Assembly: GCA_033032865.1 (NCBI GenBank)
Contig: JAWHQI010000072.1
Coordinates: 10,062,001 to 10,126,000 of the forward strand
Direction: 5' to 3'
DNA from: Dactylorhiza incarnata
Taxonomy: Eukaryota; Streptophyta; Magnoliopsida; Asparagales; Orchidaceae
Length of the DNA: 64,000 nt
Shown: in pieces, positions 20,794-32,610 of the stretch
Position numbering within the stretch: position 1 is the stretch's first letter
Layout: every line of letters starts with the position of its first letter
Position numbers and translations under genes: made by a program
Notes under the pieces: generated by a model
The model's input: the letters and a program-made list of their open reading frames with translations, nothing else
What the model was told of the DNA's origin: nothing
The model's database searches: none

Positions 20794-23700
20794 ATGGAGT
20801 CCACTTCAGGTTCAGGCTCCGAGCAAATGGTAAAACTAAACGGCGCAAACTATCACCATTGGCATCTTCTAATGGAGGATCTGATATGCGTGAAGGGTTG
20901 GCATGCTCCTATCTTTGAGGAGATGCCAAAGGACATGGATGCGGCAAAGTGGAAGGTGGAGCATCGGAAGCTGTGTGGGTTCATTAGACGGTTCGTGGAG
21001 CCGAACGTCTACAACCATGTGGCTAGCATCACTGATGCGAAGACTTTGTGGAAGACTCTCGAGACGTTGTATGCCAAGAGCACGGGCATCAACAAGCTGT
21101 ATTTGCTGAAGAAGCTTGGAGAGTTCAGATACCGAGATGGCTCACCCATTTTGGATCATGTCAACGAGTTCCAGGGAATTATTGATCGTCTGACTGCTAT
21201 GAAGGTGACGTTTGAAGACGAAGTGAATGCTTTGTGGCTACTCAAGTCACTTCCAGACTCGTGGGAGATGGTCAGAGTTTCTCTGATCAATTCTTCCCCC
21301 CAGGGGATTGTTTCCATGGAAATCGCCAAGAGTGGGATCTTGAATGAGGAGGTGAGACGAAAGTCTCAGGGGACTTCAGGCTCTTCTTCACGAGCTGATG
21401 TTCTTTATACTGAGTCCAGGGGGAGAGGAAGGAGTAAAAGCCGAGGAAGGAAGGAAGACAGGAGTCAGAGTAGGGGCAAGTCGAAGTCACGTTATCAGAA
21501 CGTGGAATGCCACTACTGCCATAAGAAGGGTCACATCAAGAAGTTCTGCTATTCCTTGAAGAACGATCAGAAGAAGAAGGGGATTGCCACTGAAGGCAAT
21601 GATGAGGGTCACACGGCGGCCACTGCTTCGACTGAGGAGGACGACGTCATTATTATTGGCGACGACATCACTGCCTCTCTCGCGTGTGATGACCAGTCCT
21701 GGATCGTTGATACTGGAGCTTCTGCGCATGTCTCCCACAACAGGGAGTTATTTGCCACCTACACCACTCATGACTGTGGGGTGTTGAAGATGGGCAATGA
21801 GGATACGTCCAAGGTGATTGGGCGTGGAGACATGCATCTGAAGACGAGCACTGGAGCCCTACTAGTGCTGAGGGATGTACGGCATGTGCCAGATATTCGC
21901 TTCAATCTGATATCGGTCGGCAAACTTGGAGACGAAGGACACTTGGGCATCTTTGGAGGAGATTTCTGCAAGCTGATCAGGGGATCACTTGTGATGGCCC
22001 GAGGTTATAGAGATTCTGGACTGTACTACATGGAGGGGAGGCCTGAAGCTGTTCAGGCCAACTCCGTTAGGGACGAGGCATCCACTTCCTTATGGCATAG
22101 GAGGCTGGCACACATTAGCCAGAAGGGTTTGGGATGCCTAGCAAAGAAGAAGCTAATTAGTGATATTTCTGGTGATCACTTGGAGAGGTGCGACCACTGT
22201 ATGGCTGGGAAACAGAACATGATTTCATTTCACAGCCACACGTCCACCAGGAGATCGGAGTCGTTGGAGCTAGTTCACACAGACGTTTGCGGACCACTGA
22301 AGGTCCAGACTAGAGGAGGTGCTTCATACTTTGTTACCTTCATTGATGATCACTCGAGGAAGCTTTGGGTCTATGCTATCAAGACCAAAGATCAGGTCCT
22401 CGATACTTTCAGAAGATTCCACGCTGAGGTGGAGAGACAGTCTGGGAAGAAACTGAGATGCATCAGGTCCGATAACGGGGGAGAGTACATTGGTCCGTTT
22501 GACGAGTACTGTAGAGACCATGGCATTAGACATGAGAAGACCCCACCGAAGACGCCGCAGCTGAATGGCGTAGCTGAGAGGATGAATCAGACACTGATGG
22601 AGAGGATTCGGTGCATGCTATCTGAGTCGAAGCTGCCAGGGATGTTTTGGGGCGAGGCTCTTCTTACTGCAGCGCATGTCATCAACCTCTCGCCGAGTTC
22701 AGCTCTTCAGGAGGATGTCCCAGATAGGGTCTGGTATGGGAAAGACCCCTCTTACAGTCACTTGCGGGTATTTGGCTGCAAAGCCTTTGTGCACGTCCCC
22801 AGGGACGAGAGATCGAAGTTGGATTCGAAGACCCGCCAGTGTATTTTCTTGGGGTACGACTATAGTGGAGAGTTTGGGTACAGGTTCTTTGATCCAGTTG
22901 AGAAGAAGCTTGTACGTAGCCGGGATGTTGTGTTCTGTGAGGATCAGACTGTTGGTGATCCTGAGGGGACTGTTGAGTTGGAGGTTGACTCTCGTGCTGC
23001 TGCAGAGTCACCTATGGTTGGAGATGATGACGTTGAGGAGGCTGCTGAGCCTGAGCCAGCACAGGGTACTGATACCCTTCCGGATCATGATATCACCACT
23101 GATGGTGAACCAGGAGTCGCTGAGGACATTGCTGATGATGTGCCTGCACTGGCCCCTGAGCCTGCCTTGCGGAGATCAGATCGTGCCAGGCACCCGTCCG
23201 CCAGATATTCTGCATCAGAGTTTATACTGCTGACTGATGCGGGGGAGCCTGAGAACTATGACGAGGCTGTGGAGAGTGCTGAGAAGCGTCAGTGGATGGC
23301 TGCTATGCAGGAGGAGATGCAGTCGCTGCAGAAGAACCACACGTATGATCTGGTGAGACTGCCTAAGGGCAAGAAGGCCTTGAAGAATCGGTGGATTTTC
23401 AGGGTGAAGCAGGGAGATTCCTCTACACCTCCCAGATACAAGGCCAGGCTGGTGGTGAAGGGCTTTGGTCAGCGACAGGGTGTTGACTTCGATGAGATCT
23501 TCTCACCTGTGGTGAAGATGTCATCTATTCGTGTGGTACTTGGCCTTGCTGCGAGGCTAGACTTGGAGATAGAGTAGATGGATGTCAAGACCGCCTTTCT
23601 GCATGGCGATCTTGAGGAGGAGCTATACATGGATCAGCCTGAGGGCTTCAGTGTCAAAGGGAAGGAAGGTCTGGTGTGCCGCTTGCAGAAAAGTTTGTAT

Positions 23701-24816
23701 GGCCTGAAGCAAGCCCCACGACAATGGTATAGGAAGTTTGATTCCTTTATTGAGGAGATCGGCTTCAGGAGGACCACCCTTGACCACTGTGTGTTCATCA
23801 AGGAGTATGCTCCAGAGGATTTTGTGATTCTGCTGTTGTATGTGGACGATATGTTGATCGTCGGGAGGAACACTGCTCGTATTGCTGAGTTGAAGGGGCA
23901 GTTGAGTTCCGCCTTTGAGATGAAGGATCTGGGTGCTGCGAAGACCATTCTAGGGATGCACATTCGCAGAGACAGGGGAGCCAGATTGCTCTGGATATCA
24001 CAGGAGCGGTATATCCGCAAGGTGTTGCAGAGATTTGATATGGATCAGGCGAAGAAGGTGAGCGTGCCTCTTGCAGCTCACTTCAGACTTACCGCTGATC
24101 AGTGCCCCAGCACACCCGAGGAGATCGAGGAGATGCAGAAGGTTCCGTATGCATCTGCAGTTGGGAGCCTTATGTATGCGATGGTGTGTACACGTCCAGA
24201 CATTGCGCATGCGGCCGGGACCGTCAGTAGATTTCTCTCCAATCCTGGGAGAGAACATTGGAGCGCGGTGAAATGGATTTTAAGGTACTTACAGGGGACG
24301 TCAAACTTGACGCTGAGATTTGAAGACAGTGAGCCAGAGCTGTTGGGCTACACTGATGCGGACATGGCTGGAGATTTGGATTCTAGGAGGTCGACGTCAG
24401 GGTACATGATTCTTTTTGCAGGAGGAGCTGTCTCGTGGGCGTCGAGACTGCAGAAGTGCGTTGCACTGTCTACCACGGAGGCTGAGTTCATTGCGGTTAC
24501 TGAGGCTGGGAAAGAGTTGCTTTGGATGAAGAGGTTCATCAAAGAACTTGGATTCACTCAGGACCGATACACACTCTTGTGTGACAGTCAGAGCGCTATC
24601 CACCTAGGGAAGAACCCCACGTTTCACTCGAGGTCGAAGCACATCGACACTCGGTATCATTGGATACGAGATGTCCTGGAGCAGAAGGAGCTTGATCTTC
24701 AGAAGGTGCACACTGATGACAATGGGGCAGACATGCTGACCAAGACAGTGCCAAGGGGGAAGTTCGAGCATTGCGTTAGAATCGCCGGAATGGCGGTTTC
24801 TTCCGCCTTGATGTGA
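20794..24816 (+). pseudogene. copia gag-pol polyprotein with a single amber stop
   Basis: A continuous 1341-codon frame from [17 protein letters not shown]. Domains in order: gag (residues about 10-200); zinc knuckle [14 protein letters not shown] (about 238); protease with [12 protein letters not shown] (about 305); integrase with the HHCC region (LWHRRLAH ... CDHCMAGKQ) and D-D-E catalytic residues in [16 protein letters not shown] and GVAERMNQ; reverse transcriptase ([43 protein letters not shown]); RNase H (GYTDADMAGDLDSRRSTSGY, ALSTTEAEF, SKHIDTRYHWIRD). The only lesion is TAG at 23575-23577 between DLEIE and MDVKTAFLHG, where relatives have Gln (CAG to TAG). The ending near KHIDTRYHWIRD and PRGKFEHC is Tnt1/Tork-like, a tentative lineage call. 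All catalytic motifs are present. Confidence 0.93.
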
Positions 24817-24980
24817 AAGGGGATAAATTGTTGGGTGCAGTTCCCGTCCTTTGTGGAGAAAACTGTGGATTCGAGTTTTACTAACTCGAACTTGGTGGCG
24901 CTGGATCTATCGACATATGGAGGAGACATGAAGGTCTTACCAAATGAAGATTATTAGAATGACACATTTTTCACTTAGTC

Positions 24981-24993
24981 GAAAAGGGGGAGA
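24981..24993 (+). promoter_or_regulatory. polypurine tract of the plus-strand copia element
   Basis: GAAAAGGGGGAGA sits 2 bases before the 3' LTR start TGATGAGG at 24996. Confidence 0.8.
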
Positions 24994-24995
24994 TT

Positions 24996-25812
24996 TGATG
25001 AGGTATTTTCTCCTAAGTGTGAAAAGAGGCTAGCCGTCTTTGACTTGAAGGAAGCTTCCTGGAAAGAGGGGAAGTCAACATGTGCTCTTAAAGGAAGCTT
25101 CTAGGAAGGTGGCCAAAGGAAGCTTCATATTATTTGACATGTGTTCTTTGACCGAGGGAAGCTTCATGAAAGCTTCATGGAAGCTTCAAGGAAGCTTCCT
25201 CCACATGCCATCTACCGCCATCTACCCCTTGGTTTTGGCCTATAAATAGGCATGAAGGAGGAGGGGTAAGGCATCCACTCATCTCCTATCTCAAGCATTG
25301 AAAGAGTTCTTAGAGAGGCCTTTGTGGCAAGCGTCTTGATTTGGGAAGAGCTTTCGGACGTCTCTGCGACGTTGACGAGGAATACTTCGCATACACGGAT
25401 TGGATCTGGAGCAGACTTTGGCAAGTATTCGAAGAGGCATCTTGGAGAGGATTTGTGTAATCCGTCTCGTCGGCCACTGTCGGTAACTTGCAATTTTCTT
25501 GCTACTGTTTATTGTGTATTATTGTGTGGTGCGAAGTTGGTGAAGATCCTGTGTGGATCGAGGAGGGAAAGCCATGTAATTGCCTATCTGTTTTACACAT
25601 TTTTAGTGGCGGCTTTCCGGGTTGGACTCCGATCGTCCCGTGGTTTTCACCCTATTGGGTTTCCACGTTATATCTGTGTGTCGCCTTTATTGTTGTTATT
25701 TTGTGCTGTATTTTTGGTTGTGTATCGGCATACCGCTAAGCGGTCGTGCAGGTACTTGCTCGAACTAATTTGCAGGTGCTCTGGTCGGGCTTGTGTGCTC
25801 TCTAGCCTAACA
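24996..25812 (+). repeat. 3' LTR of the plus-strand copia element
   Basis: 817 bp, TGATGAGG...CTAACA. It contains repeated 'ggaagcttc' motifs (25050-25200), several as GAAGCTTC palindromes, and TATAAATA at 25241-25248. Confidence 0.88.
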
Positions 25813-26674
25813 GTGACCACGCTACCTCGTCTCCCCCTAACTTGCCGAGCACCACTTCGCCGAACACACACTATTCCGGCGAGCACCTACCACTCTCACT
25901 TCACGGCGAAATCACCTCGCACTAGCAAACACAACCACTTGCGAGCACAACCCCTTCTGCCGAGCTCTTCCCACTCAACCAAAATTGGCGCGCTCTTCCT
26001 TCAACAGAGAAATGGCGGGCTCTTCCTTCCTTCAACCACTGGCTCCTCCTTGCTCTGGCGAGTAACACTTCCGGCGAGCACTCCAACCTCCTCTCCTTCA
26101 GGCGAGCTCTCGCCTCCAAACACAGCGAACACTCTCTACTCACGGCGATCTGGGCTAACACATGCGGCGAGAGTGAGCTGGCGGACTGCTCCTCCTCCTC
26201 CACTTCAAAACGCGAGCCCTGCTCCTTTCCTCCAAGTCCAGCGCGCGAGCTCCCCCCACCAAACCCGGCGAGATGTACAGGCGGGTCCTGCGGGAAACGT
26301 TGAACGCGAGAGAGGCTGCGAGATATGCCTGCGAGAGTGGCAGGCGAGAGATAATGGCGAGAGATAATATCGAGAGGGAGAAGGGGTAGGCGGGTCACTA
26401 TTCCTGCGGGAAACTAAAATGCCAAGACTCTCTCCCTTCCTCTCTCTACACTCTCTCTCTCTTGATTCTCCCGAAATAAAGTCTCCAAATTTTCTTCTAT
26501 TCACCCGCGTTAAACAAATTTACAAGGGGGGGCTATTTATAGCCAAAAGAAAAAACATAAACCTCTCTCCGCAATAAATGCGGGACACCCTCTCTCCTCC
26601 TTTTCAATTAAAATAAACTTAAAATACAATAAAAAATCCCGTTGACCTGGTCAACGAAATCAACTACCAACAAA

Positions 26675-26683
26675 CTCCCCCTC
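26675..26683 (-). promoter_or_regulatory. polypurine tract of the minus-strand copia element
   Basis: The minus strand reads TTGAGGGGGAGTT, two bases before the 3' LTR. The gag-pol stop TGA (26684-26682) overlaps it. Confidence 0.8.
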
Positions 26684-29600
26684 AAGCTTGGCAGCACATG
26701 CCGAGCTTGCCTTTGAGCTTCGCGAACGTGTCTGCCTTCAATGCCTTAGTGAAAATATCCGCGACCTGCTCTCCGGTAGGGCAATACACGACCTCCACGG
26801 TCTTCTGCTCTACTTGCTCACGAAGGAAATGATACCTCGTCTCGATGTGCTTGCTCCTCCCATGCAGCACCGGGTTCTTCGCGAGCTGGATGGCCGACAT
26901 GTTATCCACTAACACTGTCGTTGGCCCTTCCTGTCCATGTTGCAACTCCTCCAATAGGTTCCTCAACCAGATGGCTTGGCAAGTACATGCTGCAGCTGCG
27001 ATGTACTCCGCCTCACATTAAGATAAGGCTATCGTAGCCTGCTTCTTCGAACTCCATGAGAACGCCGCGGTTCCCATATTGAACGCATACCCGGAAGTGC
27101 TATTCCGATCGTTCACGTCCCCTCCGTAGTCGCTATCCGAGTAGCCGACTAACTTCAACTCCTCTCCGGGGGAGTACATCAGACCATGACCTCTCGTCCC
27201 GTTCACATACCTCAGGATCCTCTTCGCAGCCGTGAAGTGATCCTGCTTTGGCTCCTCCATGTACCTGCTCACTACTCCAACATCGTACATAATATCTGGT
27301 CGGGTGAAGGTCAGATACCTTAGACTCCCAACCAGGCTCTTGAACATGGTTGGGTCAACTCCTTCCTCCTTCGAGTCCTTCCTCAGCTTTGTTCCGGGAT
27401 CAGCGGGAGTGGAGATAGCCTTGCTATTCTCCATCCTGAACTTCTTCAAGATCTCCTCCGCGTACTTCTTCTGCGAGATGAAGATGCCGCCTTCATCCTG
27501 TTTCACCTCGACACCCAAGAAATAGGTCAACTCTCCCAAGTCCGTCATCTCGAACTCTTTCTTCATCATCTTCTTGAACTCTTCGAACATGGCCGGATTG
27601 TTCCCGGTGAATATCATATCGTCTACGTACAAGCATACGATCATGATGTCACCATTCTCTTCCACCTTCAGATACAAAGCATATTCGTAGGGACACTTCC
27701 TGTAGCCGTGCTTATGGAGGTATGCATCTATCCTTCCATTCCATGCACGAGCCCCTTGCTTCAAACCATATAGTGCCTTGTTCAACTTGCACACCTTCCT
27801 CTCCTGGCCCCTCACTTCATATCCAGGAGGCTGCTCGATGTACACATCTTCCTCCAAGTAGCCATTGAGGTAGGCCGACACCACATCCATCTGCAGGACC
27901 TTCCACCCATGGTGAGCTGCGAGCGCGATGATCAACCGAATGGTGTCGATCCTCGCCACTGGGGCATAGACCTCGTCGTAGTCCACTCCTTGGACTTGCC
28001 TGTAGCCCTTCACGACGAGTCTCGCCTTGTGCTTCTCCACAGCTCCTTCCTTGTTCTTCTTCACCTTGTAGACCCACTTCACCCCGAGGGGTTTGTGGCC
28101 TGCGGGTGGATCGACCAGCCTTCAGGTGTCATTTTTCTTTATGGAGGCTATCTCAGCATCCATCGCCGTCCTCCAAGTTTTCTCCTGGGCAGCTTCGTCG
28201 TAGGAGCGCGGCTCGCAATCTGCCAACAAATAATATAAAGAAAAATTGTTAAGTGTCGGCGCCGTCTCCTCATAGATCTCCTCCATCCTTCTCATCCTAG
28301 GTTGAGGACGATCATCCTTGCTTCCACTAGTGCTTGCTCCACTAGAACTTCCTCCACTTGAGTTGGGAGTGCGAGCTCCCCCTGAACCTCCACTCGGTGG
28401 TGATGGTGGCTCCTCTCCACCATCCTCGGCTCCAGCCTCATGACCTTCATCTTCATCCTCGAAGAACATGCCCTTCATGCTCCTCGTCTTCTCATCCCAG
28501 CTCCAGCTGCTGCTTTCTTCAAACATCACGTCTCTCGAGACTATGGCCTTCTCTGTCACCGGGTTGTAAAGCTTGTAAGCCTTGCTCTCCAGAGCGTAGC
28601 CAACAAAGATACACTTCTCGCTCCTATCGTCGAGCTTCTTCCTTCTCTGTTCCGGGATGTGAGCATGAGCTACACACCCGAAGACCCTTAGGTGCTTCAC
28701 GCTTGGCTTCCAGCCACTCCATGCTTCAAACGGCGTCATGAACTTCACGCTCTTTGTGGGGCATCTGTTCAGTAGATACACCGCACGCTGCACTCCTTCC
28801 GCCCAGAAACTCTTCGGTAGCCCCTTCTCCTTCACCATGCTCCTCGCCATGTTCATGATGGTGAGGTTCTTCCTCTCTGCTACTCCGTTCTGCTGTGGTG
28901 AGTACGCCGCCGTCAGCTGGTGTGAGATCCCATTATCCTTGCAGAAAGTATCAAACAGCTTCGAGGTGTACTCCCCACCCCGATCTGTCCTCAGCACCTT
29001 CAGTGGCTGACCACTCTCCTTCTCCGCCATCGCCTTGAACTCCTTGAACTTGTCAAGTGCCTCAGCCTTCTCCTTCAAGAAATACACCCAACACTTCCGA
29101 CTGAAGTCATCCGTGAAGGTTATGTAGTATCTGCTTCCGCCCACTGAGGTGGTCTCAAACGGACCCGCAATGTCCGAGTGAACCAGTTCAAGCTGCCTCC
29201 TTGCTCTCCAGGACTTCCCTCCTTCAAAACTCTGCCTCTTCTGCTTCCCCTTCGTGCAAGCTTCACACATCTTCTGAGGTGGTGAGATCATTGGCAGATC
29301 TGTCACCATCCTTGAGTTAGATAGCAGCTTCAACCCCGTGAAACCCAAATGGCCCATCCTATGGTGCCATAGCCATGCTTCTTCCTCTTCCTCCGTTCTC
29401 GCGAGACAAGCTGTCTCTCGAGCATCCATCTTCAGCGTGAAGAGACGGTTCGCCGTCATCTCCACCTTCACTACTTCCTTCCCTTGACCATTCTTCATTG
29501 CCAGAGACCCATCCTTCATTTGGACGCAGTAGCCTCTCTCCACTAACTGCCCAATGCTCAAGATGTTGGTCTTCAACCCTGGTACGTAGTACACGTCGTT

Positions 29601-30776
29601 CAGGTGTACTCTCTCCCCATTCAGCTTCGTCTCCACCAAACCCTTTCCTTCCAAGGAGATCTTTGCCGCATCCCCGAAGCTAACCTCACCCCCAATGGGT
29701 TCAAGGTTTGTGAACATCTCTCTATCTCCACACATGTGGTTGCTCGCCCCTGTGTCCAGGTACCACACTTCACTTCTTCCTTCCTCCGCACCTCGGTAGG
29801 TTAGGAACATCATCGGGTTTCCACCTCCAGCATTGTCCCCATTGTTCCTAGCCTCCGCATAATGGTTAGCTTCTTCTCTCTTCCTCGGACTCCAGCAGTC
29901 GTAGCTCATATGCCCATACTTGTTACAGTTGTAACATTGTATCTGGGACATATCTCCTTGGCCTCTTCCTCTTCCGTCTTGCCAACCTCCTTGAGGTCGC
30001 TCCGCCTCCTTTTGGAAATTTTGGTTTCTAACTCCTCTTCTTCCTCTACCTCTGCCTTGATGACCTCGACCACGCTGGCCGCCTCCTCTTCCTGAACTTT
30101 CCCCAAAGTTCAACTGGGTCTAGAGTGCTTTTCCCAAGCCACTCGCTTCCTCGTCATCCTGCAGCATCCTGTACTCATGAGCTTGCAAAGAGCCTACAAG
30201 CTCGTCAACGGCCATTATGCTGAGGTCATTCGATTCTTCGATCGCCACCACTATATGACGGAACTTCTTGGTCATGGATCTCAGCAGCTTCTCCATAAAG
30301 CTCACATAATCCATCGTCTCCTCGTTGCGCTTCATCTCATTAGTGAGCGTCCGCAGACGGGTCACATAGTCACTGACCCTCTCGGTGCTCTGCATCTTGG
30401 TTACTTCATACTCCGCACGGCGAGACTGGAGCTTCACCTTCTTTGCCTTCTCAACCCCTTGCATGGAGCGTTGCAACACCTCCCATGCTTCCTTAGAGGT
30501 TCTCGCATCTGAGATCTTCTCGAAGGTCGCCTCGTCAACCCCTTGGTATAACAAGAACAAAGCCTTCTTGTCCGCCTTCCTTGCCTCTCTCAACGCCGTC
30601 TTCTGCGCGTTGGTTAACGCCGCCTCTGCTTCAGCAGTACGTTCCTCATAGCCATTGTGAACTACATCCCATATTTCCTTGGAGGCAAGTAGCACTCGCA
30701 TCTGTATAATCCAATTCCCATAATTGGTCTTCGTCAGCTTGGGGACTTGCCCCGGCATAGCTCCCCCAGTCTCCAT
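26682..30776 (-). pseudogene. copia gag-pol polyprotein with three in-frame stops
   Basis: One 1365-codon frame from METGGAMPGQVPKLTKTNYG, with no frameshift. Domains: UBN2-type gag (LTKTNYGNWIIQMRVLL ... DYVTRLRTLTNEMKR, residues 12-210); zinc knuckle [14 protein letters not shown]; protease [13 protein letters not shown]; integrase ([23 protein letters not shown] in [24 protein letters not shown]); reverse transcriptase ([48 protein letters not shown]); RNase H (GYSDSDYGGDVNDRNSTSGY, SKHIETRYHFLRE). Stops: TAG at 30120-30122 just after gag ([12 protein letters not shown]), TGA at 28122-28124 before RT (NDT*RLVDPP, expected Trp), TAA at 27016-27018 in RNase H (ALS*CEAEY). The catalytic motifs remain readable. 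Confidence 0.92.
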
Positions 30777-30826
30777 TGCTTTTACTCCTCAAACCTTCCG
30801 AGTCACCGTCAAAGGTTTGGAACCTA

Positions 30827-30838
30827 GCTCTGATACCA
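30827..30838 (-). promoter_or_regulatory. primer binding site, tRNA-iMet
   Basis: The minus strand reads TGGTATCAGAGC, an exact plant copia PBS, two bases from the LTR. Confidence 0.9.
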
Positions 30839-30840
30839 CT

Positions 30841-31744
30841 TGTTGGAAGCGTCGTATACGGGCACGCGACCACGCTACCTCGTCTCCCCCTAACTTGCCG
30901 AGCACCACTTCGCCGAACACACACTATTCCGGCGAGCACCTACCACTCTCACTTCACGGCGAAATCACCTCGCACTAGCAAACACAACCACTTGCGAGCA
31001 CACCAACTTGCGAGCACAACCCCTTCTGCCGAGCTCTTCCCACTCAACCAAAATTGGCGCGCTCTTCCTTCAACAGAGAAATGGCGGGCTCTTCCTTCCT
31101 TCAACCACTGGCTCCTCCTTGCTCTGGCGAGTAACACTTCCGGCGAGCACTCCAACCTCCTCTCCTTCAGGCGAGCTCTCGCCTCCAAACACAGCGAGCA
31201 CTCTCTACTCACGGCGATCTGGGCTAACACATGCGGCGAGAGTGAGCTGGCGGACTGCTCCTCCTCCTCCACTTCAAAACGCGAGCCCTGCTCCTTTCCT
31301 CCAAGTCCAGCGCGCGAGCTCCCCCCACCAAACCCGGCGAGATGTACAGGCGGGTCCTGCGGGAAACGTTGAACGCGAGAGAGGCTGCGAGATATGCCTG
31401 CGAGAGTGGCTGGCGAGAGATAATGGCGAGAGATAATATCGAGAGGGAGAAGGGGTAGGCGGGTCACTATTCCTGCGGGAAACTAAAATGCCAAGACTCT
31501 CTCCCTTCCTCTCTCTACACTCTCTCTCTCTCTTGATTCTCCCGAAATAAAGTCTCCAAATTTTCTTCTATTCACCCGCGTTAAACAAATTTACAAGGGG
31601 GGGCTATTTATAGCCAAAAGAAAAAAACATAAACCTCTCTCCGCAATAAATGCGGGACACCCTCTCTCCTCCTTTTCAATTAAAATAAACTTAAAATACA
31701 ATAAAAAATCCCGTTGACCTGGTCAACGAAATCAACTACCAACA
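30841..31744 (-). repeat. 5' LTR of the minus-strand copia element
   Basis: 904 bp, TGTTGG...CCAACA. It is nearly identical to the left LTR except for an 18-base local duplication ('caccaacttgcgagcaca', near 31001-31018). Its minus-strand TATA box is at 31612-31605. Confidence 0.93.
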
Positions 31745-32169
31745 TAAATGAGTCGAGATCGAGTCGAGATTGACAAAAATCCCAAACTCGAGCTTGAGCT
31801 CGAGCTAAATATTTCGAGCTCGAGCTCGTCAAGCTCATCCTGCTTGGCTCGAGCTCGAGCTCGAGACCAGTATATTGAGCTCGAGCTTTCGAGCTCGCGA
31901 GCTCGAGTCGAGCTTGAGCTGCACGCGAGCTTTTTTCTCATGAGTCTATTTTTATTTATATTTATATATATTTTAAAAAAAATACCCAAAAAAAGCTCGC
32001 GAGCCGGCTCGCGAGCTCATGAACAAGAGCAATCGAGCTCGAGCTCGGCTCGAAATCGAGCTCGAGCTCGTCGAGCTCGAGCTCAACTGGCTCGAGCTTG
32101 AGTCGGCTTTTTTCGAGCCGGCTCATCGAGCTCACGAGCCGGCTCGACTCAACTTGCACCCCTAGTTGC

Positions 32170-32610
32170 TTGCGCCCTTAGAACGCTCTCGTGTTCGTTG
32201 CGCACTCAGAACGCTCCCGTGTTAATTGCGCGCTCAGAATGCTCCCGTGTTCGTTGCATGCTCAGAACGACTCCGCGCTTACTGCGCAGTCACAACACCT
32301 CCTAAGTCCACATTAACGGCACGCGCGGAACGCCCCAAAGTACACTCTGCGGGTTGAACGCTTCTGCGTTCACCGTGCACTCATAATGCCTCCGCGTTCG
32401 CCGCGCCCTCACAACGCCTTCGCGTTCGCCGCGCGCTCACAACGCTTCATGTTCATTGCGCGCCTAGAACGCTTTCGTGTTCATTGCACGCTCAGAACAC
32501 TTCCTTGTTCGTTGCGCGCCCAGAACGCTTTCGTGTTCGTTGCGCGCTCAGAATATTTCCGTGTTCGTTGCGCGCTCAGAACACTTCCGTGTTCGCGACG
32601 CGCGCGACAG
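32170..32610. repeat. tandem array in the Tat-like solo LTR, ~33-bp unit
   Basis: 'gttcgttgcgcgctcagaac' followed by 'gcttccgt' recurs about 13 times with drift. The left arm (19830-19865) holds the first unit before the MITE insertion. Confidence 0.85.

Larger units (their letters stand above)
19909..25812 (+). mobile_element. Ty1/copia retrotransposon, full length (youngest layer of the nest)
   Basis: 5' LTR 19909-20590, PBS, a 1341-codon gag-pol frame with one stop, polypurine tract, and 3' LTR 24996-25812. Flanking GCGAC (19904-19908) and GTGAC (25813-25817) are a TSD with one changed base; removing one copy and the element restores the host LTR exactly as at 30866-30875. The LTR sequences are nearly identical over the shared ~680 bases, so the insertion is recent. 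Confidence 0.93.
19879..26672 (-). repeat. 3' LTR of the minus-strand copia element, interrupted
   Basis: The LTR consists of 19879-19908 plus 25818-26672 (885 bp in total). The interruption at 'cgcgac' is the plus-strand copia element with TSD GCGAC/GTGAC. A minus-strand TATA box (26534-26541, 'tatttata' on plus) is conserved in the other LTR. Confidence 0.92.
19879..31744 (-). mobile_element. Ty1/copia retrotransposon, full length, carrying a second copia in its left LTR
   Basis: LTRs start TGTTGG and end CCAACA and are flanked by a perfect TSD TAAAT (19874-19878 and 31745-31749). On the minus strand: 5' LTR (31744-30841), PBS, gag-pol frame (30776-26682), polypurine tract, 3' LTR (26672-19879, interrupted). 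Without the insertion the element is about 5.96 kb. Confidence 0.93.
19866..32164. mobile_element. hAT-like MITE, split by nested copia elements
   Basis: Left tip TAGGGGTGTAAAT and right tip (reverse complement) TAGGGGTGCAAGTTGAGTCGAG. With the copia insertion removed, the left tip continues into 'gagtcgag' at 31750, so both ends read TAGGGGTG.AA.TGAGTCGAG. Flanks GTTGCGCG (19858-19865) and GTTGCTTG (32165-32172) match at 6 of 8 bases, fitting a decayed 8-bp TSD. The own sequence is about 430 bases, mostly gagctc/cgagct palindromes (31780-32120). Confidence 0.7.

Noticed and set aside
25324..26367. A 347-codon plus-strand frame
   Set aside because: It runs from the 3' LTR of the plus copia into the LTR of the minus copia, across an element boundary. 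It is a chance fusion.
31748..32101. Arg/Ser/Glu-rich open frames on both strands
   Set aside because: Translations of the gagctc palindromes in the hAT-like MITE.
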